Positions 8,754 through 17,582 of a DNA stretch of 64,000 bases are shown piece by piece; the stretch's first letter is position 1, and each line of letters opens with the position of its first letter. Under the pieces are notes generated by a model, which had not been told where the DNA came from, searched no databases, and worked only from the letters and a program-made list of their open reading frames with translations. This stretch comes from Bradyrhizobium sp. in8p8. Lineage in GTDB: Bacteria > Pseudomonadota > Alphaproteobacteria > Rhizobiales > Xanthobacteraceae. The stretch lies in contig NZ_AUGD01000025.1 of assembly GCF_000426845.1 (NCBI RefSeq), forward strand, positions 1 through 64,000. The letters are read 5' to 3'. A program made the position numbers and the translations under genes.

Positions 8754-10493
8754 ATGACCGGCAAGAAAAAGACGCCCGACCAGCTCCGCAGCGCGCGCTG
8801 GTTCGCGCCCGATGACCTGCGCTCGTTCGGCCACCGCTCCCGCGCCATGCAGATGGGCTACGCCCCCGAGGAGTGGAAGGATCGGCCGATCATCGCGATC
8901 CTCAACACATGGTCGGACGCTCAGCCCTGCCACATGCATTTCAAGTCGCGCGTCGATGACGTCAAGCGCGGCATCCTGATGGCAGGCGGCCTGCCGCTGG
9001 AACTGCCGGCGCTGTCGCTGTCGGAATCGCTGCTCAAGCCCACCACGATGCTCTACCGCAATCTGCTGGCGATGGATGCCGAGGAACTCTTGCGCGGCCA
9101 TCCCGTCGACGGCGTCGTGCTGATGGGCGGTTGCGATAAGACCACGCCGGCGCTGCTGCTCGGCGCGACCTCGATGAACATCCCTGCGATCTATCTGCCG
9201 GCAGGTCCGATGCTGCGCGGCAACTGGAAGGGCAAGACGCTCGGCTCCGGCTCGGACGGCTGGAAATACTGGGACGAGCGCCGCGCCGGGAAGATCTCGG
9301 ACAAGGACTGGCTCGATATCGAGGCCGGCATCGCGCGCAGCTACGGCACCTGCATGACGATGGGCACGGCCTCGACCATGACCGCGATCGCCGAGGCGAT
9401 CGGCATGACCTTGCCGGGCGCCTCCTCGATTCCCGCTGCGGACGCCAACCATATCCGCATGGCCAGCGAATGCGGCCGCCGCATCGTCGAGATGGTCTGG
9501 GAGGATCTGACGCCGAAGACGATCCAGAGCCGCAAAGCGTTCGAGAACGCCATCGCGGTCGCGATGGCGATGGGTTGCTCGACCAACGCGATCATCCATC
9601 TGATCGCGCAGGCCCGCCGTGCCGGCCAGGATATTGGGCTGGACGACTTCGAGATCGCCAGCCGCAAGGTGCCCGTGATCGCCAATGTCCGGCCGAGCGG
9701 CGACACGTATTTGATGGAGGACTTCTTCTATGCCGGCGGCCTGCCGGCGCTGATGAACCAGATCAAGCCACACCTGCATCTCGACTGCATCACCGTCACC
9801 GGCAGGACTATTGGCGAGAACATCGAGGGGGCCGAAGTCCACAATGCCGACGTGATCCGCGGGATCGACAATCCCATCTACAAGGAAGGCGCGCTCGCGG
9901 TGCTGAAGGGCAATCTCGCGCCCGACGGCTGCGTCATCAAGCCCTCTGCCTGCGCACCGCGCTTCCTCAAGCACACGGGACCTGCGCTGGTGTTCGACGA
10001 CTATCCATCGATGAAGAAGGCGGTCGACGATCCCGATCTCGACGTCACCGAGGATCACATCCTCATCCTGCGCAATGCCGGGCCGCAGGGCGGTCCTGGC
10101 ATGCCGGAATGGGGCATGCTGCCGATCCCGACCAAGCTGGTGAAGCAGGGCGTCCGCGACATGGTGCGGATCTCCGATGCGCGCATGAGCGGCACCAGCT
10201 ACGGCGCGTGCATCCTGCATGTTTCCCCGGAGTCCTATATCGGCGGCCCGCTGGCGCTGGTGCAGAACGGCGACTTCATCACGCTCGACGTCGCCGCCCG
10301 CACCATCAACCTCGATATATCGGAGGACGAACTCGCCAAGCGCCGCGCCGCCTGGAAGCAGCCCGAGCGCCGCTTCGAGCGCGGCTATGGCTGGATGTTC
10401 ACCAGGCACATCAAGCAGGCCAATGACGGCTGCGACTTCGACTTCCTCGAGACGGATTTCGGCGCGCCGATCGGCGAGCCGTCGATCTACTAG
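8754..10493 (+). CDS. IlvD/Edd-family dehydratase, probably L-arabonate (pentonate) dehydratase
   Basis: A 579-residue member of the dihydroxy-acid/sugar-acid dehydratase family. Iron-sulfur cluster cysteines are visible in VLMGGCDKTTPA and YGTCMTMGTAS; the catalytic C-terminal Ser region is SDARMSGTSYGA. The length and the N-terminal block RSARWFAPDDLRSFGHRSR match the sugar-acid branch (L-arabonate dehydratase of Rhizobium is also 579 residues, from memory) rather than IlvD of branched-chain amino acid synthesis. The expected product would be a 2-keto-3-deoxy sugar acid. An RraA/HMG-aldolase-like gene follows after 99 bases, which could provide the cleavage step. AAGGAAC precedes the ATG. 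Confidence 0.8.
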   Translation: MTGKKKTPDQLRSARWFAPDDLRSFGHRSRAMQMGYAPEEWKDRPIIAILNTWSDAQPCHMHFKSRVDDVKRGILMAGGLPLELPALSLSESLLKPTTMLYRNLLAMDAEELLRGHPVDGVVLMGGCDKTTPALLLGATSMNIPAIYLPAGPMLRGNWKGKTLGSGSDGWKYWDERRAGKISDKDWLDIEAGIARSYGTCMTMGTASTMTAIAEAIGMTLPGASSIPAADANHIRMASECGRRIVEMVWEDLTPKTIQSRKAFENAIAVAMAMGCSTNAIIHLIAQARRAGQDIGLDDFEIASRKVPVIANVRPSGDTYLMEDFFYAGGLPALMNQIKPHLHLDCITVTGRTIGENIEGAEVHNADVIRGIDNPIYKEGALAVLKGNLAPDGCVIKPSACAPRFLKHTGPALVFDDYPSMKKAVDDPDLDVTEDHILILRNAGPQGGPGMPEWGMLPIPTKLVKQGVRDMVRISDARMSGTSYGACILHVSPESYIGGPLALVQNGDFITLDVAARTINLDISEDELAKRRAAWKQPERRFERGYGWMFTRHIKQANDGCDFDFLETDFGAPIGEPSIY

Positions 10494-10498
10494 GTTCT

Positions 10499-10573
10499 GT
10501 CGTTCCGGAGCGCGACGCGAATCCGGAACCTCGAGATTCCGGTTTCGATGCTGACGCATCGCCCCGGAACGAC
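10499..10573. repeat. 75-bp dispersed palindromic repeat with 10-bp terminal inverted repeats
   Basis: The element begins GTCGTTCCGG (10499-10508) and ends with the exact reverse complement (10564-10573). It contains an internal dyad CCGGAA...TTCCGG and the block GATGCTGACGCATCGC. A clearly related copy with the same internal order lies at 57954-58020. It fills almost the whole gap between the dehydratase and the aldolase-like gene, so the hairpin would sit inside their transcript. Confidence 0.7.
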
Positions 10574-10592
10574 GACCAGAGAGAGTACACCC

Positions 10593-11312
10593 ATGACCAA
10601 ACTATCCGAAGCCACGCGCAACAAGCTGAAATCCGTCTCCACCGCCACCGTCGCCACCGCGCTGTTCAAGCGCGGTCTCCGCATCCAGATGATCCAGGAT
10701 GTTCGCCCGTTGAGCCCCGACCAGCCGACCATGGTCGGTGAGGCTTTCACCCTGCGCTACATGCCGGCGCGCGAGGATCTCAACACCATCGATGTGTTCA
10801 AGGACCGCTCCCATCCGCAGCGCAAGGCGGTTGAGGATTGTCCGCCGGGCGCGGTGCTGGTGATGGATAGCCGCAAGGATGCGCGGGCCGCCTCGGCGGG
10901 CGCGATCCTGGTCACGCGCCTGATGAAGCGCGGCGTCGCCGGCGTCGTCACCGACGGCGGCTTTCGCGATTCTGCCGAGATCGCCAGGCTCGGCTTTCCC
11001 GCTTTCCACCATCGCCCGAGCGCGCCGACCAACCTCACGCTGCACCAGGCGATCGAGATCAACGTGCCGATCGGCTGCGGCGACGCTCCGGTATTTCCCG
11101 GCGACGTCATCCTCGGCGATGCCGACGGCGTCATCGTCATCCCCGCACACTTGGCCGAGGAGATCGCCGACGAAACCTTCGAAATGACCGCGTTCGAGGA
11201 TTTCGTCACCGAGGAAGTCGGCAAGGGCCGTGGCATCTTCGGTCTCTATCCCGCCACCGATCCGAGGACGCTGACCGATTTCGCGGAATGGCGGAAGAAG
11301 AACGGGAGGTAG
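10593..11312 (+). CDS. RraA-like protein, candidate HMG-type aldolase
   Basis: A 239-residue protein of the RraA/dimethylmenaquinone-methyltransferase-like fold. The core motif VVTDGGFRDSAEI holds the G-x-R-D residues used by class II HMG/CHA aldolases for pyruvate and metal binding. The closing block GDADGVIVIP is also typical. It is about 80 residues longer than E. coli RraA, which regulates RNase E and lacks aldolase activity. Together with the upstream sugar-acid dehydratase this favours an aldolase splitting a 2-keto-3-deoxy acid to pyruvate and an aldehyde. The start at 10593 is preferred over 10548, which falls in the repeat. The name RraA in many annotations is probably misleading here. 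Confidence 0.75.
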   Translation: MTKLSEATRNKLKSVSTATVATALFKRGLRIQMIQDVRPLSPDQPTMVGEAFTLRYMPAREDLNTIDVFKDRSHPQRKAVEDCPPGAVLVMDSRKDARAASAGAILVTRLMKRGVAGVVTDGGFRDSAEIARLGFPAFHHRPSAPTNLTLHQAIEINVPIGCGDAPVFPGDVILGDADGVIVIPAHLAEEIADETFEMTAFEDFVTEEVGKGRGIFGLYPATDPRTLTDFAEWRKKNGR

Positions 11313-11339
11313 TCGCCTCTCACCGCTCGCGGGAGCAGA

Positions 11340-13439
11340 TCATGCCGCCGCCATCCCCACCGCCCACAGCGCGAACGCGTACACGATCGCGACTTCGTCC
11401 AGCCGGTCGAATCGTCCTGAGGCGCCGCCGTGACCGGCGCCCATGTTGGTGCGAAGCAGGACCGGGCCGCCGCCGGTCATGGTGGCGCGCAGGCGCGCGA
11501 TCCACTTTGCGGGCTCCCAATAGGTGACGCGCGGATCGGTCAAGCCACCCATCGCCAGGATCGCCGGATATTCTTTTGCAGCAACGTTGTCGTAAGGCGA
11601 ATACGACAAAATGGTGCGAAAATCCTTCTCGCTCTCGATCGGGTTGCCCCATTCGGGCCATTCCGGCGGCGTCAGCGGCAGCGTGTCGTCGAGCATGGTG
11701 TTGAGCACGTCGACGAACGGCACTTCGGCGACGATGCCGGCGAACAGCTCGCCGGCGCGGTTGGCCACGGCGCCCATCAGCATGCCCCCGGCCGAGCCGC
11801 CATGGCCGATGATCCGCTTGGCGCTGGTGTATTTGGCATCGATCAGCGCGCGCGCGCTGGCGGCGAAATCGTCGAACGAATTTGTCTTCTTCTCGCGCTT
11901 GCCGTCGAGATACCAGCCCCAGCCCTTGTCCGCGCCGCCGCGGATATGGGCGATGGCGTAAACGAAACCGCGATCGACCAGCGACAGGCGATTGGCATTG
12001 AACGAGGCCGGCATCGCCATGCCGTAGGAGCCGTAGCCGTAGAGCAGCAGCGGTGCCGAGCCCTCGAGCGGGAGCCCGCGGCGATAGAGGATCGAGACCG
12101 GCACCTCGGCACCGTCATGCGATTTCGCCATGATGCGGGTGGTGACGTAGTCGGCGGCATCGTGGCCGGACGGAATCTCCTGGCGCTTGCGCAGGACGCG
12201 CGTGCGCTTGACCATGTCGTAGTCATAGACTTCCGAGGGCGTCGTCATTGACGAATAGGCAAAGCGCAAATTCGTCGTGTCGAATTCGTAGGAGCCCATC
12301 GTGTCCAGCGAATAAGCGGCTTCTTCGAACGAAATCTCGTGCTCCTCGTTCGTTGCGAGGTCGCGGATCACGATCGCCGGCAGCGCATGGGAGCGCTCGA
12401 GCCTCACGAGATGGCCGGCATAGAGGTCGATGTCGATGATGTAGAGCCCGGTGCGGTGCGGGATCAGATCGCGCCAGTTCTTGCGCTCGGGCGAAGCGAG
12501 CGGCGCGGTGACGATCTTGAAGTCGATGGCGTCATCCGCATTGGTGAGAATGAAGAGCTCGTCGCCGCGATCGGCGAGTGAATATTGCACGCCCTCCTGG
12601 CGCGCCGCGACCAGGCGCGGCGGCGCCTCGGGATTGGCGAGATCGATCAGCCGCTGTTCCGAGGTCTCGTGGTCGCCGCCTGCGATCACACAGAAGCGGC
12701 CGCTGGTGCTCTCATGCAGATGGGTGAACCAGCCGGCATCCTGCTCCTCATAGACCAGCGTGTCGTCGGCCTGCCTGGTGCCGAGCCTGTGCCGCCACAC
12801 CTGCATCGGACGGTGATTGTCGTCCAGCTTCACGTAGAAGAAGCTCCTGCAGTCCGCGGTCCAGACCACACTGCCGTCGGTCTCCTCGACGAGGTCGTCG
12901 AGATCCGTCCCGGTCGCCCAGTCCCTGACGCGGATGGAAAAATACTCGGAGCCCTTGGTGTCCGCGCTCCAGGCCTGCAGCTTGTGATCATATGAGTGCC
13001 GGCTGCCGCCAAATTTGAAATATTTGTGGCCCTTGGCGAGGGCGTCGCCGTCGAGCACGATCTGGCCCTCGCCGCCGTCGCGCGGCATGCGGCCGAACAG
13101 CTCGTGCTGCCCGCCTTCGCGGAATCTGCGGAAATAGGCAAAGGGCCCATCGGGCGACGGTACGCTGGAATCGTCCTCCTTGATCCGCCCTCGCATCTCG
13201 CGCACCAGCGTCTTTTGCAAAGCCGCGGTGTGGCCGAGCAGGCTCTCGGTGTAGACGTTCTCCTCATCCAGATATTTGCGGATATCAGGGTCGAGCACGG
13301 CGGGATTGCGCAGCACCTCCTGCCAATTCGCGTCCTTCAACCAGGCATAGTCGTCGGTCACGGCGATCCCATGCCGCGTGAAGGAATACGGCCGGCGCGG
13401 GGCGACGGGGGGCTGGGAAGGCGTCTTGGCTTGTGTCAC
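11340..13439 (-). CDS. S9 family prolyl oligopeptidase / oligopeptidase B
   Basis: A 699-residue serine peptidase with an N-terminal beta-propeller (about 70-410) and a C-terminal alpha/beta-hydrolase domain. The catalytic Ser lies in GHGGSAGGML, the Asp in GLTDPRVTYWEPAKW and the His in MGAGHGGASGRF. The Y-W-E-P block and the acidic loops are typical of oligopeptidase B, which cleaves short peptides after basic residues. There is no signal peptide, so it is probably cytoplasmic. The GTG start at 13439 has GAGGATTGA directly upstream. It ends convergently 27 bases from the aldolase-like gene. Confidence 0.9.
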   Translation of the reverse strand: MTQAKTPSQPPVAPRRPYSFTRHGIAVTDDYAWLKDANWQEVLRNPAVLDPDIRKYLDEENVYTESLLGHTAALQKTLVREMRGRIKEDDSSVPSPDGPFAYFRRFREGGQHELFGRMPRDGGEGQIVLDGDALAKGHKYFKFGGSRHSYDHKLQAWSADTKGSEYFSIRVRDWATGTDLDDLVEETDGSVVWTADCRSFFYVKLDDNHRPMQVWRHRLGTRQADDTLVYEEQDAGWFTHLHESTSGRFCVIAGGDHETSEQRLIDLANPEAPPRLVAARQEGVQYSLADRGDELFILTNADDAIDFKIVTAPLASPERKNWRDLIPHRTGLYIIDIDLYAGHLVRLERSHALPAIVIRDLATNEEHEISFEEAAYSLDTMGSYEFDTTNLRFAYSSMTTPSEVYDYDMVKRTRVLRKRQEIPSGHDAADYVTTRIMAKSHDGAEVPVSILYRRGLPLEGSAPLLLYGYGSYGMAMPASFNANRLSLVDRGFVYAIAHIRGGADKGWGWYLDGKREKKTNSFDDFAASARALIDAKYTSAKRIIGHGGSAGGMLMGAVANRAGELFAGIVAEVPFVDVLNTMLDDTLPLTPPEWPEWGNPIESEKDFRTILSYSPYDNVAAKEYPAILAMGGLTDPRVTYWEPAKWIARLRATMTGGGPVLLRTNMGAGHGGASGRFDRLDEVAIVYAFALWAVGMAAA

Positions 13440-13472
13440 TCAATCCTCGTTCGTGTCTCGCCGGCTCGGATC

Positions 13473-13550
13473 GTCATGCGCGGGCTTGACCCGCGCATCC
13501 ACCAACGAAGACTCGTGAGCGATGGATTGCCGGGTCAATCCGGCCATGAC
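13473..13550. repeat. Imperfect palindromic intergenic repeat
   Basis: GTCATG at 13473 and CATGAC ending at 13550 bound an imperfect inverted repeat. The left arm (GTCATGCGCGGGCTTGACC) and the complement of the right arm (GTCATGGCCGGATTGACC) match over most positions. This resembles a very common rhizobial intergenic repeat. It lies between divergent genes (S9 peptidase and MBOAT protein) and leaves about 137 bases for the MBOAT promoter. Confidence 0.6.
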
Positions 13551-13687
13551 GGCGGCAGGAGCGGCAGTTCGCGCATAATATGGCGACGAGAGCACGAATT
13601 GCCAGCCGCGCAGCGCCGAACCAGACGGGTTGTTGACCGGCCGCTCGTATGCTTTAGGGACGAGATTCCCGCCGCCGGTCCAGCCTG

Positions 13688-15124
13688 ATGCTGTTCAATT
13701 CCTATCCGTTCATCCTGCTTTTTCTGCCGATCGTGCTGGCCGGCTATTTCTGGCTCGGCCGGCGCGGCAATCTGGCGCCGGTGATCTGGCTCGCGCTGGC
13801 CTCGCTCGCCTTCTACGCCATCGGCAGCTGGCAATTCCTGGCCCTGCTGCTGATCTCGATCGCCTTCAACTACGGCGTCGGCCATCTGCTGATCGTGGCG
13901 AAGCTCACTCCCGTCCAACGAAAGGCCGCGCTCATTCTCGGCGTCGCCGGCGATCTCCTCGTGCTCGGCATCTTCAAGTATGCCGGCTTTGCGGCTGAGA
14001 ACATCAACGCGCTGCTCGGCACGCATCTAGTCGTCCACATCCTGCTACCGGTCGGCATTTCCTTCTATACTTTCACGCAGATTGCGTTCCTGGTCGACGC
14101 CTATCGCGGGCGGGTCGCAGCCTATGCGCTGCCGCATTATGCGCTGTTCGTGACCTATTTCCCGCATCTGATTGCCGGGCCGATCCTCCACCACAAGGAC
14201 ATGATTCCGCAATTCGAGCGCCAGGAATCGAAGCATCCGGACGCGCACCTGATCCTGTGCGGAATCATCATCTTCGCAATCGGCCTGTTCAAGAAGACTT
14301 GCCTCGCCGATGGCATCCAGCCGCTGGTCGCGCTCGCCTTCGAGGCGCGCTCGCCGAGCTTCGACCAGGCCTGGCTTGGCGCGCTCGCCTACACATTCCA
14401 GCTCTATTTCGACTTTTCCGGCTATTCCGACATGGCGATCGGAATCTCGCTGATGTTCGGCATCTTCCTGCCGGTCAATTTCAACTCGCCCTACAAGGCG
14501 ACCAGCATCGTCGAGTTCTGGCGCCGCTGGCACATGACGCTGTCGCAGTTCCTGCGCGACTATCTCTACATCCCGCTCGGCGGCAACCGCCGCGGCCGCG
14601 TGCTGCGCTACGTCAATCTGATGATGACGATGCTGCTCGGCGGCCTCTGGCACGGCGCGGCCTGGACGTTCGTTGCGTGGGGCGCGCTGCATGGGGCTTA
14701 TCTCTGCATCAACCATGCCTTCAACGCGGTGGTGCCGAGCATTCCGTCACCCCTTGCGAGGCCGGCTCGAATCGCTGGCGCCGCGCTCACCTTCCTGGCC
14801 GTGGTCGTCGCCTGGGTGTTCTTCCGGGCCGAGAGCGTCGCCGGGGCGCTACGGATACTCCGCGCCATGGTCGATCCCTCGGAGGTCGTCTTCGGCCGCC
14901 AGGAGATCGCGGCGCTGGTGCTGATATCCATCTACGCCCCGCTGGTATGGCTGGCGCCGAACACGCAAGCGGTCATGGGTTACGATCACGGCAGCCGCAA
15001 GGTCGGCGAGGCCTTGCGGGCAGGGCGCATGCGGCCGCTGTTTCTCTATGGCGCCTCGCTGGTGCTCGCCTTCGGCATTCTGGGCATCCAGAGCCACAGC
15101 GAATTCATCTATTTCCGGTTCTGA
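13688..15124 (+). CDS. MBOAT family membrane-bound O-acyltransferase (AlgI-like)
   Basis: A 478-residue polytopic membrane protein with about ten to twelve hydrophobic segments. The MBOAT signature is clear: VEFWRRWHMTLSQFLRDYLYIPLGG followed by GGLWHGAAWTFVAWGALHG, where the His of GLWHG is the invariant catalytic His. The family moves acyl groups across the membrane onto polysaccharides or lipids; AlgI O-acetylates alginate, PatA-type enzymes act on peptidoglycan. Its stop codon overlaps the start of the next gene (TGATG), a partner with an SGNH-like layout. That two-gene arrangement is typical of an exopolysaccharide or cell-wall acetylation pair. The substrate cannot be read from the sequence. 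Confidence 0.9.
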   Translation: MLFNSYPFILLFLPIVLAGYFWLGRRGNLAPVIWLALASLAFYAIGSWQFLALLLISIAFNYGVGHLLIVAKLTPVQRKAALILGVAGDLLVLGIFKYAGFAAENINALLGTHLVVHILLPVGISFYTFTQIAFLVDAYRGRVAAYALPHYALFVTYFPHLIAGPILHHKDMIPQFERQESKHPDAHLILCGIIIFAIGLFKKTCLADGIQPLVALAFEARSPSFDQAWLGALAYTFQLYFDFSGYSDMAIGISLMFGIFLPVNFNSPYKATSIVEFWRRWHMTLSQFLRDYLYIPLGGNRRGRVLRYVNLMMTMLLGGLWHGAAWTFVAWGALHGAYLCINHAFNAVVPSIPSPLARPARIAGAALTFLAVVVAWVFFRAESVAGALRILRAMVDPSEVVFGRQEIAALVLISIYAPLVWLAPNTQAVMGYDHGSRKVGEALRAGRMRPLFLYGASLVLAFGILGIQSHSEFIYFRF

Positions 15125-16227
15125 TGGGCGCCCCATTCACCAATGTGAGACGTCTGCTCCTCGCGAGCATCGTTTGCGTGCTAGGCGCGGCCGCGCTCAC
15201 CTATGTCGTCGATCCCCTGCAATTGCTCCGTCCCTCGCGCCTCACCGCGTTCTATTCCGAAGACACTCGCGTGCAGAATGCCGGGCTGATCCGCAGCCAG
15301 TCGTTCGACACTGCCTTCATGGGCACCTCGCTCGCGATCCATTTTCGCCAGAGCGAGATCGACCGCGCGCTCGGTACCCGTTCGCTCAAGCTGGCGATGA
15401 CCGGCTCCAATTCACGCCAGCAGAGCTTCGTGCTGGAGCAGGCGATCGATCGCGGCGCAAGGCGCGTGGTCTGGGAGATGGACGACTTCATCTTCGTCGA
15501 TGCCGCCGACATCGAGGCGGATCCTTATCTGTCCGTCGATCTTTACCGCGCAACGGCCACGGGCATCGCGTCCTATCTGTTCAGCGCGGCGATGGCGAAG
15601 GAGTCGCTGTTCGCATTGCTGAGGTCGGTTCCGCCGCTGCGCGACCCGCTGACCCGGGCAGCGCCGTCTCTTCCCGTCAAGTTCGCGCTGGCGGACGTCG
15701 ACGACATCTATGCGCTGCCGCGGGATTTCGACGTCGCGCGCGACTACAATGCGAAGAAGACGCTTGCCGCCTTCACCTACATCACAGATCCTGCGCGCAG
15801 CCGCTTCCTCGGCGAAGGCTACGGCTACGACGCCATGGTCGGACATTTCGAGCGCGATGCTCTCGGCCTGATCTCACGCCATCCCGACGTGACCTTCGAC
15901 GTCTATTTCCCGCCCTATTCGATCCTGCAATTCGTCGCCATGCGCGACGCCTCGCCCGAGACGCTGAAGATCGTCACCGATCTGACGGCCGTCATTGCGC
16001 AGCGACTGACGCTGCTTCCCAATGTCCGCCTCCATGACTTCCGCGCGATCAGGCAGGTGACGCACGATCTCGACAACTACAGCGACGTCATTCACCACTC
16101 GCCGGTAGTCGATGCGAAGGTGCTGAAGTGGCTGAGAAGCGGGGAGTATCGGGTCGACCCGAAAGCGCCGCTCAAATCGCTGAATGAGTTGAAGACCCAG
16201 ATCGAAGTATATCGCCTCGAGCACTGA
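15124..16227 (+). CDS. Membrane-anchored SGNH-like partner of the MBOAT acyltransferase
   Basis: A 367-residue protein starting on the overlapping TGATG of the MBOAT gene. A single N-terminal transmembrane segment (about 10-28) would leave the rest in the periplasm. The block AFMGTSLAIHF (Ser at about 69) resembles the nucleophile loop of SGNH/DltD/AlgX-type proteins, and a late D-x-S-D-x-x-H block (NYSDVIHHSP) fits the Asp-His pair. I infer that it receives the acyl group exported by the MBOAT protein and passes it to an extracytoplasmic polymer. The similarity is at motif level only. Confidence 0.6.
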   Translation: MGAPFTNVRRLLLASIVCVLGAAALTYVVDPLQLLRPSRLTAFYSEDTRVQNAGLIRSQSFDTAFMGTSLAIHFRQSEIDRALGTRSLKLAMTGSNSRQQSFVLEQAIDRGARRVVWEMDDFIFVDAADIEADPYLSVDLYRATATGIASYLFSAAMAKESLFALLRSVPPLRDPLTRAAPSLPVKFALADVDDIYALPRDFDVARDYNAKKTLAAFTYITDPARSRFLGEGYGYDAMVGHFERDALGLISRHPDVTFDVYFPPYSILQFVAMRDASPETLKIVTDLTAVIAQRLTLLPNVRLHDFRAIRQVTHDLDNYSDVIHHSPVVDAKVLKWLRSGEYRVDPKAPLKSLNELKTQIEVYRLEH

Positions 16228-16292
16228 TCTTACCCTCTCCCGCAAGGGGAGAAGGAAGAAAGAGGCGCGGCGTCGGCAGGGACAGCGTTACC

Positions 16293-17480
16293 TTACGCCG
16301 CCACTTCCTCACCCAGATACGCCACCGCCGCTTCCAGTCCGCCCTTGCCGTGCGGGATCTTCAGCGCATTGAGCCCGATCTCGATCACGCCGAGCGTGCC
16401 GAGCAGCATCGGCGCGTTGACATGGCCCATATGGGCGATGCGGAAGGCCTGTCCCGAGAGATCGCCGATGCCGGTGCCGAGCACGACGCCGCACTTGTCC
16501 TTGCAATAGCGCTGCAGCACCGCGGGGTCATGGCCGTTGCTCATGGTCACGGTGGTCACGGTGTTGGAGCGCTCGCTGGCTTCGGCGACGTTGAAGCCGA
16601 GCACCTGGCCTTCCGACCACACGGCGACTGCGCGGCGCGCGGCTTCGCCGAGCAGGCTGTGACGACGGAAGGCGTTCTCCAATCCTTCCTCGTGCAGGAG
16701 ATCGATCGCCCGGCGCAGCGCGAACAACAGATGCACCGGCGCAGTGCCGGCATATTTGCGATAATTCTCGGTACCCTCGCGCTCGCTCCAGCTCCAATAG
16801 GGCGTCGCCATGTTGGCTTTCTTGTGCACCTCGAGCGCGCGCGCATTGGCGGCGACGAAGCCGAGACCGGGCGGCGTCATCAGGCCCTTCTGCGAGCCGG
16901 ACATGGCGACATCAATGCCCCATTCGTCCATCTTGAAGGGCATGCAGCCGAGCGAAGCGACGGTGTCGACCATGTACAGCGCGGGATGGCCGCTCGCCTT
17001 GATCGCCTTGCCGATTGCCTCGATGTCGTTCTGCACGCCCGAGGCCGTGTCGACCTGGACCACGACGACGGCCTTGATGGCGTGCTCCTTGTCGCGGCGC
17101 AGACGGTCTTCGACCTCGTGCGGCCGCACCGCGCGACGCCAGTCGCCCTTGAGCACCTCGACCTCGGCGCCCATCAGCGCGGCCGCATTGCCCCAGCCGA
17201 TCGCAAAGCGCCCGCTCTCCAGCACCAGCACCTTGTCGCCGCGCGACAGCACGTTGCTGAGTGCCGCTTCCCAGGCGCCGTGACCGTTGGCGATGTAGAT
17301 GTAGGACTTGCCCTTGGTCGCAAACAATTTCGAGATGTCGCCGAGCAGGCTCTCGGTGAGGTCGAGCATCTCCTTGGAGTAGATGTCGATCGCCGGGCGA
17401 TGCATCGCCCGCAGCACCTCGTCGGGCAACGTGGTGGGCCCGGGGATGGCCAGAAATTCCCGGCCCGCGCGAACGGTCAT
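16293..17480 (-). CDS. Class V PLP aminotransferase, serine--glyoxylate type
   Basis: A 395-residue class V aminotransferase. The N-terminal block FLAIPGPTTLPDEVLRAM and the PLP-lysine motif SGSQKGLMTPPGLGFV are those of serine-glyoxylate / alanine-glyoxylate aminotransferases. PLP-contact residues are visible in ANGHGAWEAAL and VDTVASLG. It would convert glyoxylate with serine or alanine to glycine and hydroxypyruvate or pyruvate. AAGGACC lies eight bases before the ATG. It stands alone, convergent with the SGNH-like gene. Phosphonate or aspartate branches of the family are less likely. Confidence 0.85.
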   Translation of the reverse strand: MTVRAGREFLAIPGPTTLPDEVLRAMHRPAIDIYSKEMLDLTESLLGDISKLFATKGKSYIYIANGHGAWEAALSNVLSRGDKVLVLESGRFAIGWGNAAALMGAEVEVLKGDWRRAVRPHEVEDRLRRDKEHAIKAVVVVQVDTASGVQNDIEAIGKAIKASGHPALYMVDTVASLGCMPFKMDEWGIDVAMSGSQKGLMTPPGLGFVAANARALEVHKKANMATPYWSWSEREGTENYRKYAGTAPVHLLFALRRAIDLLHEEGLENAFRRHSLLGEAARRAVAVWSEGQVLGFNVAEASERSNTVTTVTMSNGHDPAVLQRYCKDKCGVVLGTGIGDLSGQAFRIAHMGHVNAPMLLGTLGVIEIGLNALKIPHGKGGLEAAVAYLGEEVAA

Positions 17481-17582
17481 TGCTGTTGGTCCTTGTTGCT
17501 TGAGGACGGACTGATGGGTTGCTGGGTCATACCTTTACGCGGCGCTGAAGCCTTGGAAAAGCGCGCAAAACGCGGGTCTGGG

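Noticed and set aside
8619..10559. 646-codon minus-strand open frame across the dehydratase gene
   Set aside because: It is the complement of a clear IlvD/Edd gene. The translation is Arg/Asp/His/Gly-rich with no domain, as expected for an antisense frame in GC-rich DNA.
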